Assembly (NCBI GenBank): GCA_947579665.1
Contig: OX388345.1
Span: 68,191,454-68,255,453, forward strand
Length of the DNA stretch: 64,000 bases
Origin: Sympetrum striolatum
Lineage: Eukaryota > Arthropoda > Insecta > Odonata > Libellulidae
Direction: 5' to 3'
Below the pieces are notes generated by a model. It worked only from the letters and a program-made list of their open reading frames with translations. It was not told the DNA's origin and searched no databases. The stretch's first letter is position 1, and the number at the start of each line of letters is the position of its first letter. The translations under genes were made by a program, and so were the position numbers. Positions 37,448 through 49,639 of the stretch are shown here, piece by piece.

Positions 37448-38090
37448 GGGCGCTCTAACGTGAAAACTAGTGGTCGTATCAATACCAAACTTCATACATA
37501 GTACTGTTTTGTGTGCTGTCAGAGTTGATTAGTTTTTGGAGTAAATCGGTTAACCGGAAGTCGAGCTTCATTCAACAAAGCTCATTTCTGGTTTTCAAAA
37601 TATCTCCCTAAATATGATATATACGTGTTTTGTATTACTTGTAAAAGTTTTAGATAATGTAATTTACTATAACTTTTGTATTTAACATATTTTTTTATCA
37701 CCGGATAATTAAGAGTTATTCGTGAAGTACCGATAAACCGGAAGTAACTGATATGTACTTTGTGGGCGCTCTAACATAAAAACTATTCATTGTATCAACA
37801 CCAAATTTCACATATAGTATTTTGGTTGGTGTTTTTAGAGTTGATTAGTTTTTAGAGTAAATCGGTTTACCGGAAGTTGAGCTTCATTCTTCAAAGCTAA
37901 TTTCCGGTTTTCAAATTATCTCCATAAATATGATATTTAGGTATATACTATTTAATACAAAAGTTTTAGAAAATGTAATTTACTATAATTTTTGTTCAAA
38001 ACATATTTTTGTATCACTGACTGTTTAGGAGGTATTCATGAAATACTGATAAACCGGAAGTTGCTGATTATGTACTTTGTGGGCGCTCTG
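37448..38090. repeat. Two tandem 316-bp units inside family A copy 2
   Basis: GGGCGCTCT starts at 37448, 37763 and 38081, giving periods of 315 and 318 bp, as in copy 1. Confidence 0.85.
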
Positions 38091-38439
38091 GGCTCTATGG
38101 GCGAAAGGCCAATTCCATCGTTCTTCATCGGTCATGTCCCAAAAAACATTATTTGTAATATTTTTGGCGTCAAAGATAATAATATATATATATTAATCAC
38201 TCATCTTCCAAGTTTAGATGGAATATAGAGTTCGAAATTACTGTCGTAGATAAATATTTACATCTTATATACATGGAGAAAGTCATGTGCTGGCCACATC
38301 AGATTTTTTTATTTGCGTTTCATATGGTTTCATGATAACGACATAATGAAAAAAATCCTCAGGAACTCAAATCTTACGAGTTTTATTGATTTAAATTTTA
38401 TGAGTATCAACAGTTAACGTCGTTTCGCACATTTGGCGC

Positions 38440-38470
38440 GCACCGGGAATCTAACCTGGTACCGCATTCA
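38440..38470 (-). repeat. Possible SINE remnant (B-box-like only)
   Basis: The minus strand reads GGTTAGATTCCCGG, close to a tRNA B-box. No A-box is visible at the expected distance, so this may be a decayed SINE or chance. Confidence 0.2.
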
Positions 38471-38989
38471 TAAAAGACAAATTCCCTACCTTCTTGGTTT
38501 TCCTAGAAGCCCTTCTGATTTCAATTTACGATTAAAGCATTCAATGTTTTTTTATCGTTCTTGAGACAGGAATTTCAACTGAGAGTTGAAAATTGCATAT
38601 GAAATTTGTTCGCATTAACTAATCAATGTAAACTTAAATAGCAGCACGAAAATACGTGTGAAACAACATCTGAACCCGTCAAGTGTTTCTACTTTCTTTT
38701 TCTTTCCATATTACTCAATTTGTTTAAAAAACACACCGGCGGAGCGCTGTAACACTCGGCAAACGACTTAGTAACAACCTCCGCAGCATATAAGTCTATT
38801 TATAACCACGTTGGGTAATGAAAGGAAGGAAAAACAGAATGGAGTTACGTAACTACAAAAAAATCTCGATTTTTCCCGCATAACGGTCCGTGCCTCTTAG
38901 TCACCATCTTCGGTCGCTTATCTAATAGGATTTCCCCCGTTCTTTTCCCTATGTTCCCATTCCCGTTCCACCCTTTGCACTCAAACAGG

Positions 38990-39360
38990 CAACAAACCGC
39001 GCTCCGTATGGTAACGCTGTCATCTCGAGGACGGATCGTCACCATGTGTTCTCCGGAGAGAGGCAGAAGCGCCGTGAATATCCACTCTTCTTCGTGACGA
39101 AAAAAAACGAGAGAGCCCTGGTTATTATTCTTCGTCCGCGTCGATTGCAATGCAGATGAATTCGCGTGGCTCGAAAACTTTGATGCGCCTATCGACCTGT
39201 TTATCATGTAATATCCTGACTTATGAAAAAAGAGTGCGCGAAAACATCCCCAGCATCCGACGTCGCAGAATGTGCCGGACACCCTCTGGCGCACGCATCC
39301 GACTCCCCGCTTTTTGTCCACGATGGAAATTTTAATGCAATGATGGCGTATTGATTAATA
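38990..39360. promoter_or_regulatory. GC/CpG-richer island, possible conserved non-coding element
   Basis: CpG-rich patch bordered by a TTGATTAAT homeodomain-type site at 39351-39359. A 158-codon minus frame (38845-39321) overlaps it but shows no domain or coherent composition. Confidence 0.3.
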
Positions 39361-39692
39361 GGTATTTTTAGACCAGCCGTTCGCCAGCCTCATTTTCCGA
39401 AGATTAATTTAAAAATGAGCTGTCGAGCGAAATCCGGAAAATATTGACGACAGCCGACCGCTAATCAACTGAATTAAATAACGCGAATTAAATTTTTGCG
39501 GATTCGGCGATATGTATGAATTTACCGAACGCTGCGTGGATATGTTTTGCGGGAAAAAATGCGGTTCATTACTAAACTAATGCTGGGAGATGAATCATTA
39601 AATTTTGCCGAGAGTACATGTGAATAGATGAATGAAGGATACAAAGGGGTAAAAAATAGAGAAAGCAAGAATAGTTGTTAAATATGAGGTGA

Positions 39693-39836
39693 CTAGGACA
39701 TATATAATAGATCAGCAAGGTAGTCTAGTTGTAAGTGGGTCCAATGTTGGTAAAACCAGCGATGGGTCCGATTCTCGTTGGGGCCCATATGTGAACTATA
39801 GTCTCAGCTCTTATATAATTTTCAAACATACTACTT
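39693..39836 (+). mobile_element. tRNA-derived SINE (S3), same family as S2
   Basis: The tRNA-like head (39710-39786) has an A-box-like GTAGTCTAGTTGTAAGTGG and a degenerate B-box GGGTCCGATTC. The body after CCCAT aligns with the body of S2 (14893-14943), including AGCT, TTTT and TACTT landmarks. Flanking TGAGGTGA at 39685-39692 and 39836-39843 may be a target duplication. It is more diverged than S2. Confidence 0.6.
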
Positions 39837-39849
39837 GAGGTGAAGGAAG

Positions 39850-40233
39850 TGTCTTCTTGGTTGGTCCATGTGCCCAAAAATTCCCTCCCTAGTGACTTTT
39901 CCTCTTTCCCTTGATAACTTAACCCACTCTTGGCACCATCAAACAACTTTCGTTCTTATTTTCTATCTTTCAACAAGAATACTACCTTGATTTTTTAGCT
40001 ATCTCTTTCAATTGATATTTGACCCATCTATTACCTTTGCGATAGCTTCATCACTTCAATCCAAACCCACTAATCTCTTACTATTCAAAGTTCTTTCGTC
40101 TTTGTTCAACCAAGCCAAGTTACATTTTCTACTTTACGCCGCATGCACATTTTAAAGGGCTCTAATTTGTCGAGTTTCTCCTTTTTTAGGGTGCAAGTTT
40201 CACAAATATATGGTAGTTATACAATACCATCAT
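39850..40233 (-). pseudogene. RTE-like LINE, decayed C-terminal fragment
   Basis: The minus strand encodes CETCTLKKEKLDKLEPFKMC followed by MRRKVENVTWLG, closely matching the SETWTLKKED..LEAFEMWxWRRM..ISW block after the reverse transcriptase of RTE-type LINEs. Downstream frames are broken by several stops, and a later open stretch (RKLFDGAKSGLSYQ ... GREFLGTWTNQ) corresponds to the C-terminal end. It is a 5'-truncated, inactive copy. The SINE S3 lies at its 3' side, as S2 does beside the RTE fragment at 14984-15163. Confidence 0.7.
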
Positions 40234-42460
40234 CCAATAGCTTTTATTTAGATTTATGAACGTATTTTTTTCGCTCTCTTTAGAGAAGGAAATTAATCCA
40301 AACTACTAAAGACATCTAATGCTGAAAATCGAAAGCAACAATTAAAACTATTAAAACGGGTACAATTAGAGAATAAAATATGTAAAGCCTGCTAGTTAAT
40401 AATGTTATTTCAAATACTTTTGTGCACGAAAACACAAAATACTAGAAGATACATATTAGTGTTATATCGAGGTAATGTTTTTCACCTAAATAATTTTTTC
40501 CCAACCTTTGCCTTCTTAACCAACCATAGAGTGCAGTAAAAGAATGGGAAAACTCAGCGCTTCATGGAATCAATTCTCCCTTTAAAAAGTTTGTTAATTT
40601 TATTAGTATTATAAGAAAGTATTGATAATTAGTATTATCTTTGTTCATATCTGTTTTAAAGTACAAAAATTCCAATTATTTCTTGAACGCACGTCTGTTA
40701 GCGCCATAGAATTTCATTGGTGAATGAAAAGTGAGTGGACCCTGCATTACTCAAATGGATGTAACCCATATCATAACAAACTTAATTCGGACCACTTTCG
40801 TGAACAATATAACTACAGGAGGCATTTTTGATGGAATTTATACGGTAACTGCTCATAGTACCAACTGCCTCATGAAATAAAGAGCGACACACATTCATGA
40901 TATGTATGAATTTATTGAGGCGGAAACAATTCACTTAGGACTCGCTCGCTGTTTGAGTTGCATTATTCACATCTAACAAAATAATGAAAACCCCTCAAAA
41001 GAGCCTCAATATATTTAGACCTTGAGCTATAATCATCCTCCCACAGTTTGCGTGACCGTTTCCCTCACAGATTTATGTATTTTTTTCGCCCTCCGATTGT
41101 GAGTAATAGTTGCACTGTATTTCGCTTGTCCTTTTGACATAAGATCGTGGCATTCTTAGACCGGCTAAAAATGTGTTTCCGTGAAGGTGATTCAACTCGA
41201 AGATAAATCCCCTTCCGAGTGAACTCCGACTTCTTTCACCGCTTCCCCCTTTCGGGAAAAGAGCAAAGCTTTGATTCGGCCAAGGCGATAATCGGTTTGA
41301 ATCTCACCCTCTTTCGGACGTGTAATTAAAAAGAGTTATACTTCAAACGTAACGCGATATTCTGAATCGATTCCTGGATAACGGGAGTGCTTTGGATTTT
41401 GGATGTTTTATAACTGTAGAGAAATCATTCCTTGCTCTGATGGTGCTAGCCTGCCAGCGACACTTGTAGAATTAATATAATACTAATAATAATAAAAAGA
41501 CTTCATTCAGGCCGAGATTGATGCTACAAATTCTCTTTATACATCTAACCTATTGTACCGTTAGATACAAAAGAAAGATAAATTGCAAATTTACACAGTA
41601 GGATACTATTTTGTGGATTAAAAAAACCTTAGTTGAGAGCTTTGAGAAAAGTTTCCAAGGTAGAAAATCACCCTCAAGGAGGGGGATGCGAAAAACCAGA
41701 AAAGCCTTGAGACAGAAAACTAAATTTAGTGATGAAATCGGATTAAGTGAAATTTAAAAGATAAACAAGGCATAGACAAAGAAGACAAACCAATAATAAC
41801 ATAATAAAAATTTCAAATAGATAAACATTTACATGTAAGTAAAAAATAAAATGATTTGGAAAAGGTACCAGTCAAAACGACGGGAGAGGTATTAACAGCG
41901 GTAAAATAATATCAGCCAGTTCTAGTGTAAATAGTAATTTCTATTACGTTATAATTATAGTATAATTAGTTGCTAATCGATTTTGATCATTGCGGAAAGG
42001 AAAATAATTTTAAAAAATTTCTATAGGCAAATAGATAATTCAGAGAATATAGTCTGTAGCTTCTGACATTTCTGTTTGGTATTAAACACAACTGACAGAT
42101 ATGGCTGATAAAATAAATATGTAAAGTACATAGCAGAAAGTCTCTTCAGGTATTTACGTCTTATAGCAGTAAAGACGTTCCTCAATCATCTGATACAATA
42201 ATTATAATGTCTATTAAAAATCGGCAATATGGTTGGAGATTTATATATGTAACTATGTTATCCCTTATGTTGATTGCTTTTCATTTTATACCTACAATAA
42301 TGCAAATACTTTTGAAATTAATTGTTAATACTAGCGTGCTATTCCCGTGAGATGATTCAAATCTCTGAAAGTAGCTCAGTTAATAACAAATAAGTTAATG
42401 ATAAAGATGAACGAAGAAGCATTTCAAGAAACTAGCAAAAAACTGAAACCCTGGATTCAA
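40234..42460. other. Mostly AT-rich stretch, nothing recognised
   Basis: A slightly GC-richer patch at 41040-41420 has no motif. No gene or repeat copy is supported. Confidence 0.5.
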
Positions 42461-42469
42461 ATCAACCCT

Positions 42470-42900
42470 CACGGACATTTTTCCATTATTCGCGCACTTT
42501 GTCTCCCTTTCTTGGCGCTTATAAAAGGCGAGATTTATAACCGAGGTTTTGGAGAGCGGTCAGTGATCGGATTAGGTTCATCTCTGGTCTGCGGTAATTG
42601 TTACTCTGTTGGCGCGCTCGACCCCGTCCGACTTTTCATTGGAAGCGATCGTTTGTTTTGGGCGAGCGACCGAAATCTTGCGGAATGTCAACAGAATGAT
42701 TCGACGGGCGGCGGATTTAGATGTGTGCATTTCATTTTTTCCCCGCACCTGGCCGCAAGAGGATTTTCTCCCGCTGCGTCCCTCTCCTTAAATTCAGAAT
42801 CGAACGTGTTTGGGGGGAGCTTTCGACCGCCCTAAATCGGTGGTCGGTTGGAAAAACCCACACACACAGAAACCGACTGACAATTATGACATTTGCGGTG
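42470..42900. promoter_or_regulatory. GC/CpG-richer island, possible conserved non-coding element
   Basis: CpG-rich patch with GGCGCGCTCGACC and GGGCGAGCGACCG. A 145-codon plus frame (42398-42835) and two shorter ones overlap in different frames. None has a recognisable domain, so coding is not supported. Confidence 0.3.
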
Positions 42901-43955
42901 TGATTGTTCGTAAGTTCAGGACAGAGATTTCGGTCTCAAGACTCGAGATTGTTACGAAAAATCAATACATAATTTCAAGCATTTTTGGCAGGTAATGTAA
43001 ATTACTATAGTATAGTTGATTACTTCAACCTTCACTCAGTGAAACCTTTTATTATTGTTCATAGTGAATAAATAGTATAAAATATTTGGTTTATTTATTC
43101 CCACCATTTTCCTATGGAAACCAAAATATATCGAACTATTTATTCATCATGAATAATACAATAATAATACGAATACAATACGAATACTACAATATTCGAA
43201 TTTGAAATAATTATGCGTAAATAATATATTATTAATTTATATTTAACGTGTGGAATTAGGTGATATACATCGTACGGTACAGTGTACATTAATCCCATAT
43301 AAAAAATATAATGAGTTCTCTCAAGAAATATCTGGTATTAATCTTTTCTAAACTATAATGGACCAAGTAAAGGATGATTTGAAAAACACCAAAATAAATT
43401 TAATAATCATAATATATTATTCAACGCAATTTTCCAATTTAAATGAATGTATCCGTAACCTGTACGGTTTTTGGAGCGACTCTTTTATTTCACATTATTG
43501 TGCCAGCCATGGCTCACTTTTGTTCATTTTTGTATTAAAGTTTAACATTATATAGTTTTGAATATGAACGGACAATGAAGTTCGGTTCATTATTGATATT
43601 ATTTTGCACGAAAACCTAATTCCATTTGTACCTCGTGGATGGCCGTAGATTTCGGAAATAATTTGCTTTTACGCTCTTGTTTGCCAATTCCTCTCCACTT
43701 GCTCATCGATTGCTTTTTCGTATACAAATGACCTATATTTGGAAATAATAATGGGAGGTATCACCCAGCATTGATGCGTTCCAGGAAATGATCTCAAACA
43801 CCAATAGTCGGACCACCAATGTTGTTAAAATAGTATGCCAATCATGGCAATCACACTCCTGTGAAGTTCTGCATCGGAATTCCGTCAGTATTCCAAACTT
43901 TGCTAGAGGTGTTGAAATACGGATTGACTTAAATAAACACTTCAAGACTAACAGA
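42901..43955. other. AT-rich stretch, nothing recognised
   Basis: Simple AATAC/ACGAAT repeats at about 43150-43205. No gene is supported. Confidence 0.5.
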
Positions 43956-43956
43956 C

Positions 43957-44134
43957 TTCCGACGTAATGATGAAAGACAAAAAAGAGGACTTTTTCACAG
44001 GAAAGTAATTCCTATTTTATTAATTAAAAAAGCAAAAACACGCAATTCATCATTATAATAACACTTAGCAAAATAGGAATTAGTTTCCTGATGAAAAGTT
44101 CTTCCTGATTTTTGTCTTTCATCGTTACGGAATA
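43957..44134. repeat. Foldback (inverted-repeat) element
   Basis: The left arm 43957-44022 and right arm 44066-44134 are imperfect inverted copies. Shared landmarks are TTCCG, GATGAAAGACAAAAA, AGGAA and TAATTCCTATTTT; arm identity by eye is about 80%. The spacer is about 43 bp. The size and structure fit a MITE or a long-hairpin RNA source. No target duplication was obvious. Confidence 0.8.
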
Positions 44135-44760
44135 CCACATATTTACTCGCTATTCCGCGGATTTATTCCTTCATGATTATGACTATCAATTTTATTAGCC
44201 ACCGATTTTTTAAGAAAATTATGCCTCAATTTAATACAATTTTTAAACTGAAGATTAGCAACTAATAGTAGTGCTTATTGTGAGATCAACTGATGTATGT
44301 CTTGCCAATTACTGATTCAACCTACTCTTTATAATTGCATACGGTTATCTTCCAGTGACACTTCCTTACTAATAAGGCCAACTTCGTCGTTAGATTGCTG
44401 TCTCGTTCTTCCTTTGCCTTTCAACTACAGCTTAATCTCTGTTGCAAAATGTTAATGTCAAATATGTAATTACATTTACTGTGATAAAAGATAAAATTAA
44501 AAAGCACACAATGATGTAAATTAGGTTACCTGGTTCCCTTCATCAAAGACCAGGCATTATTAAAATGAGAAAAATTCCCTAAAATTATAATAAAGTAATT
44601 TTCTCACTTAACACTTATTTTCAACTCTCTAATCTCAGCCACAATGGGTCACCTCAGATTACTTCCAACGGAAATCAATTCAGTATAATCACCTTTACCC
44701 GCAATATAAGGCTCCAAAAAAGATAAAACGTGCGAACGGCCCACTTAGCATCGAAACGAA
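44135..44760. other. AT-rich stretch, nothing recognised
   Basis: No gene, repeat copy or RNA feature can be supported. Confidence 0.5.
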
Positions 44761-45250
44761 TTCGCGAAGCACATTCATTGGCCTAAAATTTTATTCGGCC
44801 CCTCGAAAATAACTCCACCGAGTGCACAAAGCTCGGATTTTTCTCCTTGCGAAAAACCGCTGATAATGCGCGCGCTTTTTTCTGTAATCTTCGAAAGGAA
44901 ATAAGCCTTTGGAGCATTCCTTTTTTTATCTCCAAGAAATGGAACGACGGAACGAAAAAATTGCAGCCGAGCTTTGCCACTTTTCGAATCGAAAAACTAA
45001 ATGTCGAAATTTCCTGCCTTTAAAACGCTTTGGCCGCTACTGGCCGATGGTCTCTGGCAACCGCTATCTGTGCCTCTCTCGTGGCGGCGCATTTGACGGC
45101 CCCTCTCCAGTTTCCAGCATTTGTCCCGTTTGACTTCACCTCGCTGCCCCAAGGACGGTTCATCTTTCCAATTATCCGGGTAATTAATTGACCGGAAGTG
45201 AGGCCATTAACGCCGACGAGGATGGACAGGTGGGGAGGGTCGCGAAATTT
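44760..45250. promoter_or_regulatory. GC/CpG-richer island, possible conserved non-coding element
   Basis: CpG-richer segment containing TGGCCGCTACTGGCCGATGG and GTGGCGGCGC. The short frames on both strands lack motifs. It is followed by a purine-rich run at 45280-45360. Confidence 0.3.
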
Positions 45251-45825
45251 CTTTCTCCACCGCTCTGCGTCTCATATCCTTGAGGATGGATATGAGAATG
45301 GAAGGATGGGGAGGAAAAGGAGAAAAAATGAAAGAGAAAATGAAACAAGAGGTAGAGAATTAATACCAGTGTTGAAATAAGGAGTAAAGTCAGCTTCTCT
45401 GAACAAACTGCGACTTTTCCTGACCTGTAGTATCTTTCATACCCTTTATTTAAAAATACCTTACTTGCCAATGTATAGATTGATCTCCAGTATAAATTTG
45501 TTAGATTATTTTTTCATAACAATTTGCGAGGTTTATTTATCCAGGAGTAAATAAATCTTTTCTCTAAGGATGGCTACGAGAATGAGTGGGTGTGGTAAGA
45601 ATTGATAAAAATGAAGGGGAAAATAAAACTTGAGGCAAATAAATAGTAGCCATGATGAAATACAGAATAATGTTAGATATGGCAAGCCCTGAACCTGCGA
45701 AGAATTTTTCTGGCCTAGTAAGTCTAATAAGTAGGCAATCCTTCGTATGAAAGTATTACAGGGTCTACCTCGACTGACTGGCAATCACTCGATAGACGTT
45801 CAATCGGGCAGTCGTAAATACATTT

Positions 45826-46310
45826 TACTTTATCCATATACGCAGTACAGAGAAAGTATTGTTTTCATGAAAAAATCGACCTCGAGATTTTAACGGAAAT
45901 ACATGTTTTGGGGTCCCTAGAACACGTTTTTCGGAATGATGTCTATGTGTATGGGTGTAGGTGTGTGTGTATGTGTGTGTGTTTGTGGGCACTCTAACGT
46001 ATAACTATTAGTAACGTATCAATACCAAACTTCATATATAGCACTATGGTTGGTGCTGTCAGAATTGAGTAGTTTTTGGAGTAAATCGATTTACCGGAAG
46101 TTGAGCTTTATTCTTCGAAGCAAATTTCCGTTTTTGCAAATTTTCTCCATTTATCTGTTATTTAGATATATACAGTTATCTACAAAAGTTACAAAAAATG
46201 TATTTTTCAAAAGTTTTATTTGAAAAAATTATCGACATCAACCACCGTTTAGAAGTCATATCATAATTAACCAATTTTCTGGTTATTGCGACTTATATAC
46301 GTTAAAATGT
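45826..46310 (+). mobile_element. Family A repeat, copy 3 (truncated)
   Basis: Starts with the same terminal palindrome (45826-45858), then GGGGTCCCTAGAACACG, a GT-rich microsatellite (45942-45990) and one diverged 316-bp-type unit with TTTACCGGAAGTTGAGCTT. Similarity fades after about 46290, so the second unit and the far end are missing. Confidence 0.75.
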
Positions 46311-48400
46311 CGTTTTCATTTATACCATTTCATAATAATGTTATATTCAACATGCTTACTATATTTCTTCAAAGTTTTAAAGGGGAAGCTGGTTTGGAAT
46401 TGTTTTCCCTTAATTATTGAATAATCTCTAGTAAATACCAATGCATTTATAATTATCATAAATTGTAAGTTTTTATAATACGAATTACAATGAAATATTT
46501 TAAACCTAGCGCCTCGAGAAGTTTTAGTCAAGAAAACTAAGAAAATTGTATATACAGAGAAAACATTATTAGTGATAAATAAGAAAAATAAGAATAGATT
46601 TCATTTAGTATTAATTATTCAATAATTTAATTTAAATATATTAATTAAGCAGTTAATTTATCATGAATTAAACTTCATGTTGGAACTCGTAATATGGTAT
46701 GGATACATTTGGACTGTAGTATAAGCAGATCTTACTCAAAGGACGAAAGAAGTCTCTACAGACCAATAGAAAGATAACGCTGTGGATGAGATAGGAATAC
46801 CTGAAGTTAAACTTAGGACTGCAAGCGTCAAAGATAAGAAATTATGAGAGAAAACGAGTAAACCGAAGTAAACCTGCCCACGATTGCAGCGATAATAAAG
46901 TGGCAGATATGTAAATTCGTTCGAAATTTGTATGTCTTTGGGGAAAACGTTTAAAAATTTCATTGCAATCATCTCGAATAGTGTTCATTTTTTCTAAACC
47001 TCTAAACTTACTTAGAAGGAAAAGGATTCGAAAAAAATCGAACACTTCTCCGTACTATGACCCTCAAGAGCTCTTTCATTTAACTAAATTTGGTAACCTA
47101 TAGAAAAACGTTCTTCATACTTTTCCTATAATGGATCATTTCACGTAGTCTGAAATTTCTGCAATAGAAAAAGGTGGATATAAACGATAAATAAATAGAG
47201 CGAGTTGGCAATAGCTAAGCGATATCCCTGTCAACGAGAAAAATTCAAATTCGCTCGATCTTAAGCATGTCTCCACTTGGGGTAGCATTTTCAATATTAA
47301 TAGGCTTATATCAATTTAACATTCTCAACAGAAGTTTCAAAGAATGAAATTCACACCAAGAGGCAAAGTTTCGCGGATATTCAAATAGTTGCATTACTTG
47401 CTATTTTATCTAAAGATGACGATTACTCATCCTAATCAAGTCGCTTTTCTCCATTAAAGTAAACATATTAATGGAAAAAGTACGTCTATCTTCATTCTGA
47501 AATTTCGAATGACTTAAACGCAAAACACCATCAGTTCTCATTACTTTGTTTGAAATAAGTTTACCTAAGAGACCTGTACATTTGATAAAGGAGGAAGTCG
47601 CGCTAAACTCGAGAAATAGATGGAGACCAATGATAGTGACAGTGAAACAAAATAGCTATATTAATCAGATTTATCGACTTTACTGGAAATGGATTTTAAA
47701 ATATATGGTACGATGATAGTTTGATGAATATGACTTGACAAACTAAAAATATGTAGGCCGGTGAAGAAAATGCTTTCGAAGAAAACGATCTAAGATAGAT
47801 ATCCTATAAGGGATCGTTCCTAAAAATAACAAACGAGTGAAAGTATAAAGATGAATAAGAGCGAAAACCATCAAGGAGACCTTATTTTGTAAGTCCATCT
47901 GATGTAATGCTATCAGAAAAATAGATGTGGGTGTATATTTAAGATAAATGATGAGTCAGTAGCGAATGAAGAGGGAGAAATAAGAGATAGCTGTCAGAAG
48001 AAATAGGCGATACTTAATAGGATTTGCTCGTAGTAGGAACGCAAGAGCTGATAAATGTAATTCGAACTTGTTTTTGCAAACGCAAACGGTGGAGAATGTT
48101 TTTGCCATAAAAATATAGGTACAAAATTATTTTGTATTATTTAAAAAGGACTATAGCGATCCAAAAAGAACTTAGTTTCAAAAAACTGATGATAAATTTT
48201 CACAATCTGTTTGCAGTATAACCGTAGCGTAGTAGTATTTATATCAATAACAATAATAATATTAAGTTAATTATTTGATAAGCAAATCTATTTTATGCTC
48301 TGATTTTTGCCAGACATTTATGGTAGCAGTTAAATATTGCTGTATAAAGTTACATTATTTTGCGTATAATTTTCTCCCGTTTGCGTATGTATAAAATCAA
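46311..48400. other. AT-rich stretch, nothing recognised
   Basis: No supportable gene, RNA or repeat copy was found on either strand. Confidence 0.5.
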
Positions 48401-48404
48401 AGTG

Positions 48405-48660
48405 AAACTAGGTAAAATGAATAGTTTTGTTGGAACGCTTTTTTAAAAGAAGATGAATATTAACTGGATTCTTCAATCCTTCGTGTAATCGTCTTATGCA
48501 TCCTTGATAAGGGATTAAGGATGTCTGCAGGTAATTCCTTCCATCCTCCTTCGATGCTGTTGAAGAGTGAATTTTTCCAACGTCCCTTTCCCGTCGTTCC
48601 AATTTACATTTTTCAGTTCTGATGAATTTCCCTGACAAATTTCAACCTCGCCGACGAACC
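48405..48660 (-). pseudogene. CR1-like LINE, decayed extreme C-terminus
   Basis: The minus strand reads KLERRERDVGK and, after a frameshift, FFNSIEGGWKELPADILNPL, then SSFKKAF. This matches the ending common to CR1/L2-like non-LTR elements (RRxxxxxxFFxxRxxxxWNxLPxxIVxxxSxxxFKxxL). Only the last tens of codons remain, with frameshifts. Confidence 0.55.
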
Positions 48661-49199
48661 TTGGATTTCTTTCTAGGTCGTACCACTTTTATATGCCAGA
48701 AGCTAACCTATTGATTCTAATGCATTCCAACACAGTTCTTGAGTCACCTCCGCAACCTCATCGAATATAGTATGTATCCAGTCATTTTACCGTTTGTCTG
48801 ATGGTCTTCCAGGAAATGATAATAATAAAACATCTTTACTTGGGCAAGATTGTAACTAAGTCTCCTCTTCAATCTAACCTATAACATAACGCCTTTTTCA
48901 TTGAATCACCTACAATGGTACCTTGAATAACGATGGTAATCCGTTCCAAGATTGATGTCGCTACCCAAAACCGTAGTTATCCAAGGCGCGATTTCAAACA
49001 AGTATACTGATGGTAATCGATCAATTCTTTCTGAATCTTTAAACCATAGTCTATGTAAGATATTTAATCAAAATCTATCGGCCGTCGATGCCAATAATCA
49101 GTTATTTTTCTCATGTTCATATTTCAATGAAATCCATCACCAGTGCACACGTCGTAAACAAACATGCTTTATTATCAAGATATTGTACATGATTACATA

Positions 49200-49276
49200 G
49201 AATAACTGCCTAGATGTAGAAAAACTGCCACCTAGCTTACAGCGTACTTGTAGTTTACGAAATAATAATAATAATA
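49200..49276 (+). repeat. Retroposon-like 3' tail, copy 1
   Basis: GCGTACTTGTAGT followed by AAATAATAATAATAATA. The same 13-mer precedes an AAATAAATAAA tail at about 63169-63200, so the two loci share a 3' end of a LINE or SINE. Confidence 0.45.
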
Positions 49277-49397
49277 TTTTTTGCTTACAGCCACTCGTTG
49301 TTGACTAAGTACGTCGTTAACCAAGGCCGTCATTGACAAAAGTATTACTATAATTAGCGATAGAATCTGCTAATTTGGCCTCTACTTTGTGTTAGTT

Positions 49398-49590
49398 CTC
49401 CATAATAAAACTTGAGAATAAGAAGAAGAACACTAATACCTTTACCAAAGTAACTTTATCAACTCACGACCATGGTTCTGATCTAAAAGATCATCCTCAG
49501 GTGACAGGACATGACCCCGAGAGCTAACAAAATTACCGTGGTAAAGATATAGGTGTTCTTCTTTTTCTCAAGTTTTATAATTATAGATAT
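49398..49590. mobile_element. MITE-like element with about 50-bp terminal inverted repeats
   Basis: Left end 49401-49455 (ATAATAAAACTTGAGAA, AAGAAGAACAC, ATACCTTTACCA) is mirrored by the right end to 49586 in reverse complement, with small gaps. The internal part holds CCATGGTTCTGATC, the palindrome TCTAAAAGATCATCC and GGACATGACCCC. No protein is present, so it is non-autonomous; superfamily not identified. Confidence 0.7.
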
Positions 49591-49639
49591 AAAAGTAAAA
49601 ATACAACTCAATCATAGCATATGCATCTCAAGAACCGCT

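Larger units (their letters stand above)
37250..38178 (+). mobile_element. Family A repeat, copy 2 (most complete)
   Basis: Complete-looking copy: terminal palindrome 37256-37288, a unique segment with GGGGTCCCTAGAACACG, a GT-rich microsatellite, two 316-bp tandem units, and a far end (CATGTCCCAAAAAACATTAT ... GGCGTCA) that matches copy 1 at 1-45 in reverse complement. No protein is encoded. It is inverted relative to copy 1. Confidence 0.85.

Noticed and set aside
38845..39321. 158-codon minus-strand frame
   Set aside because: No motif and overlaps a plus-strand frame; consistent with a GC-richer patch.
42398..42835. 145-codon plus-strand frame
   Set aside because: No domain, overlaps three other frames in a CpG-rich patch, and the composition changes along its length.
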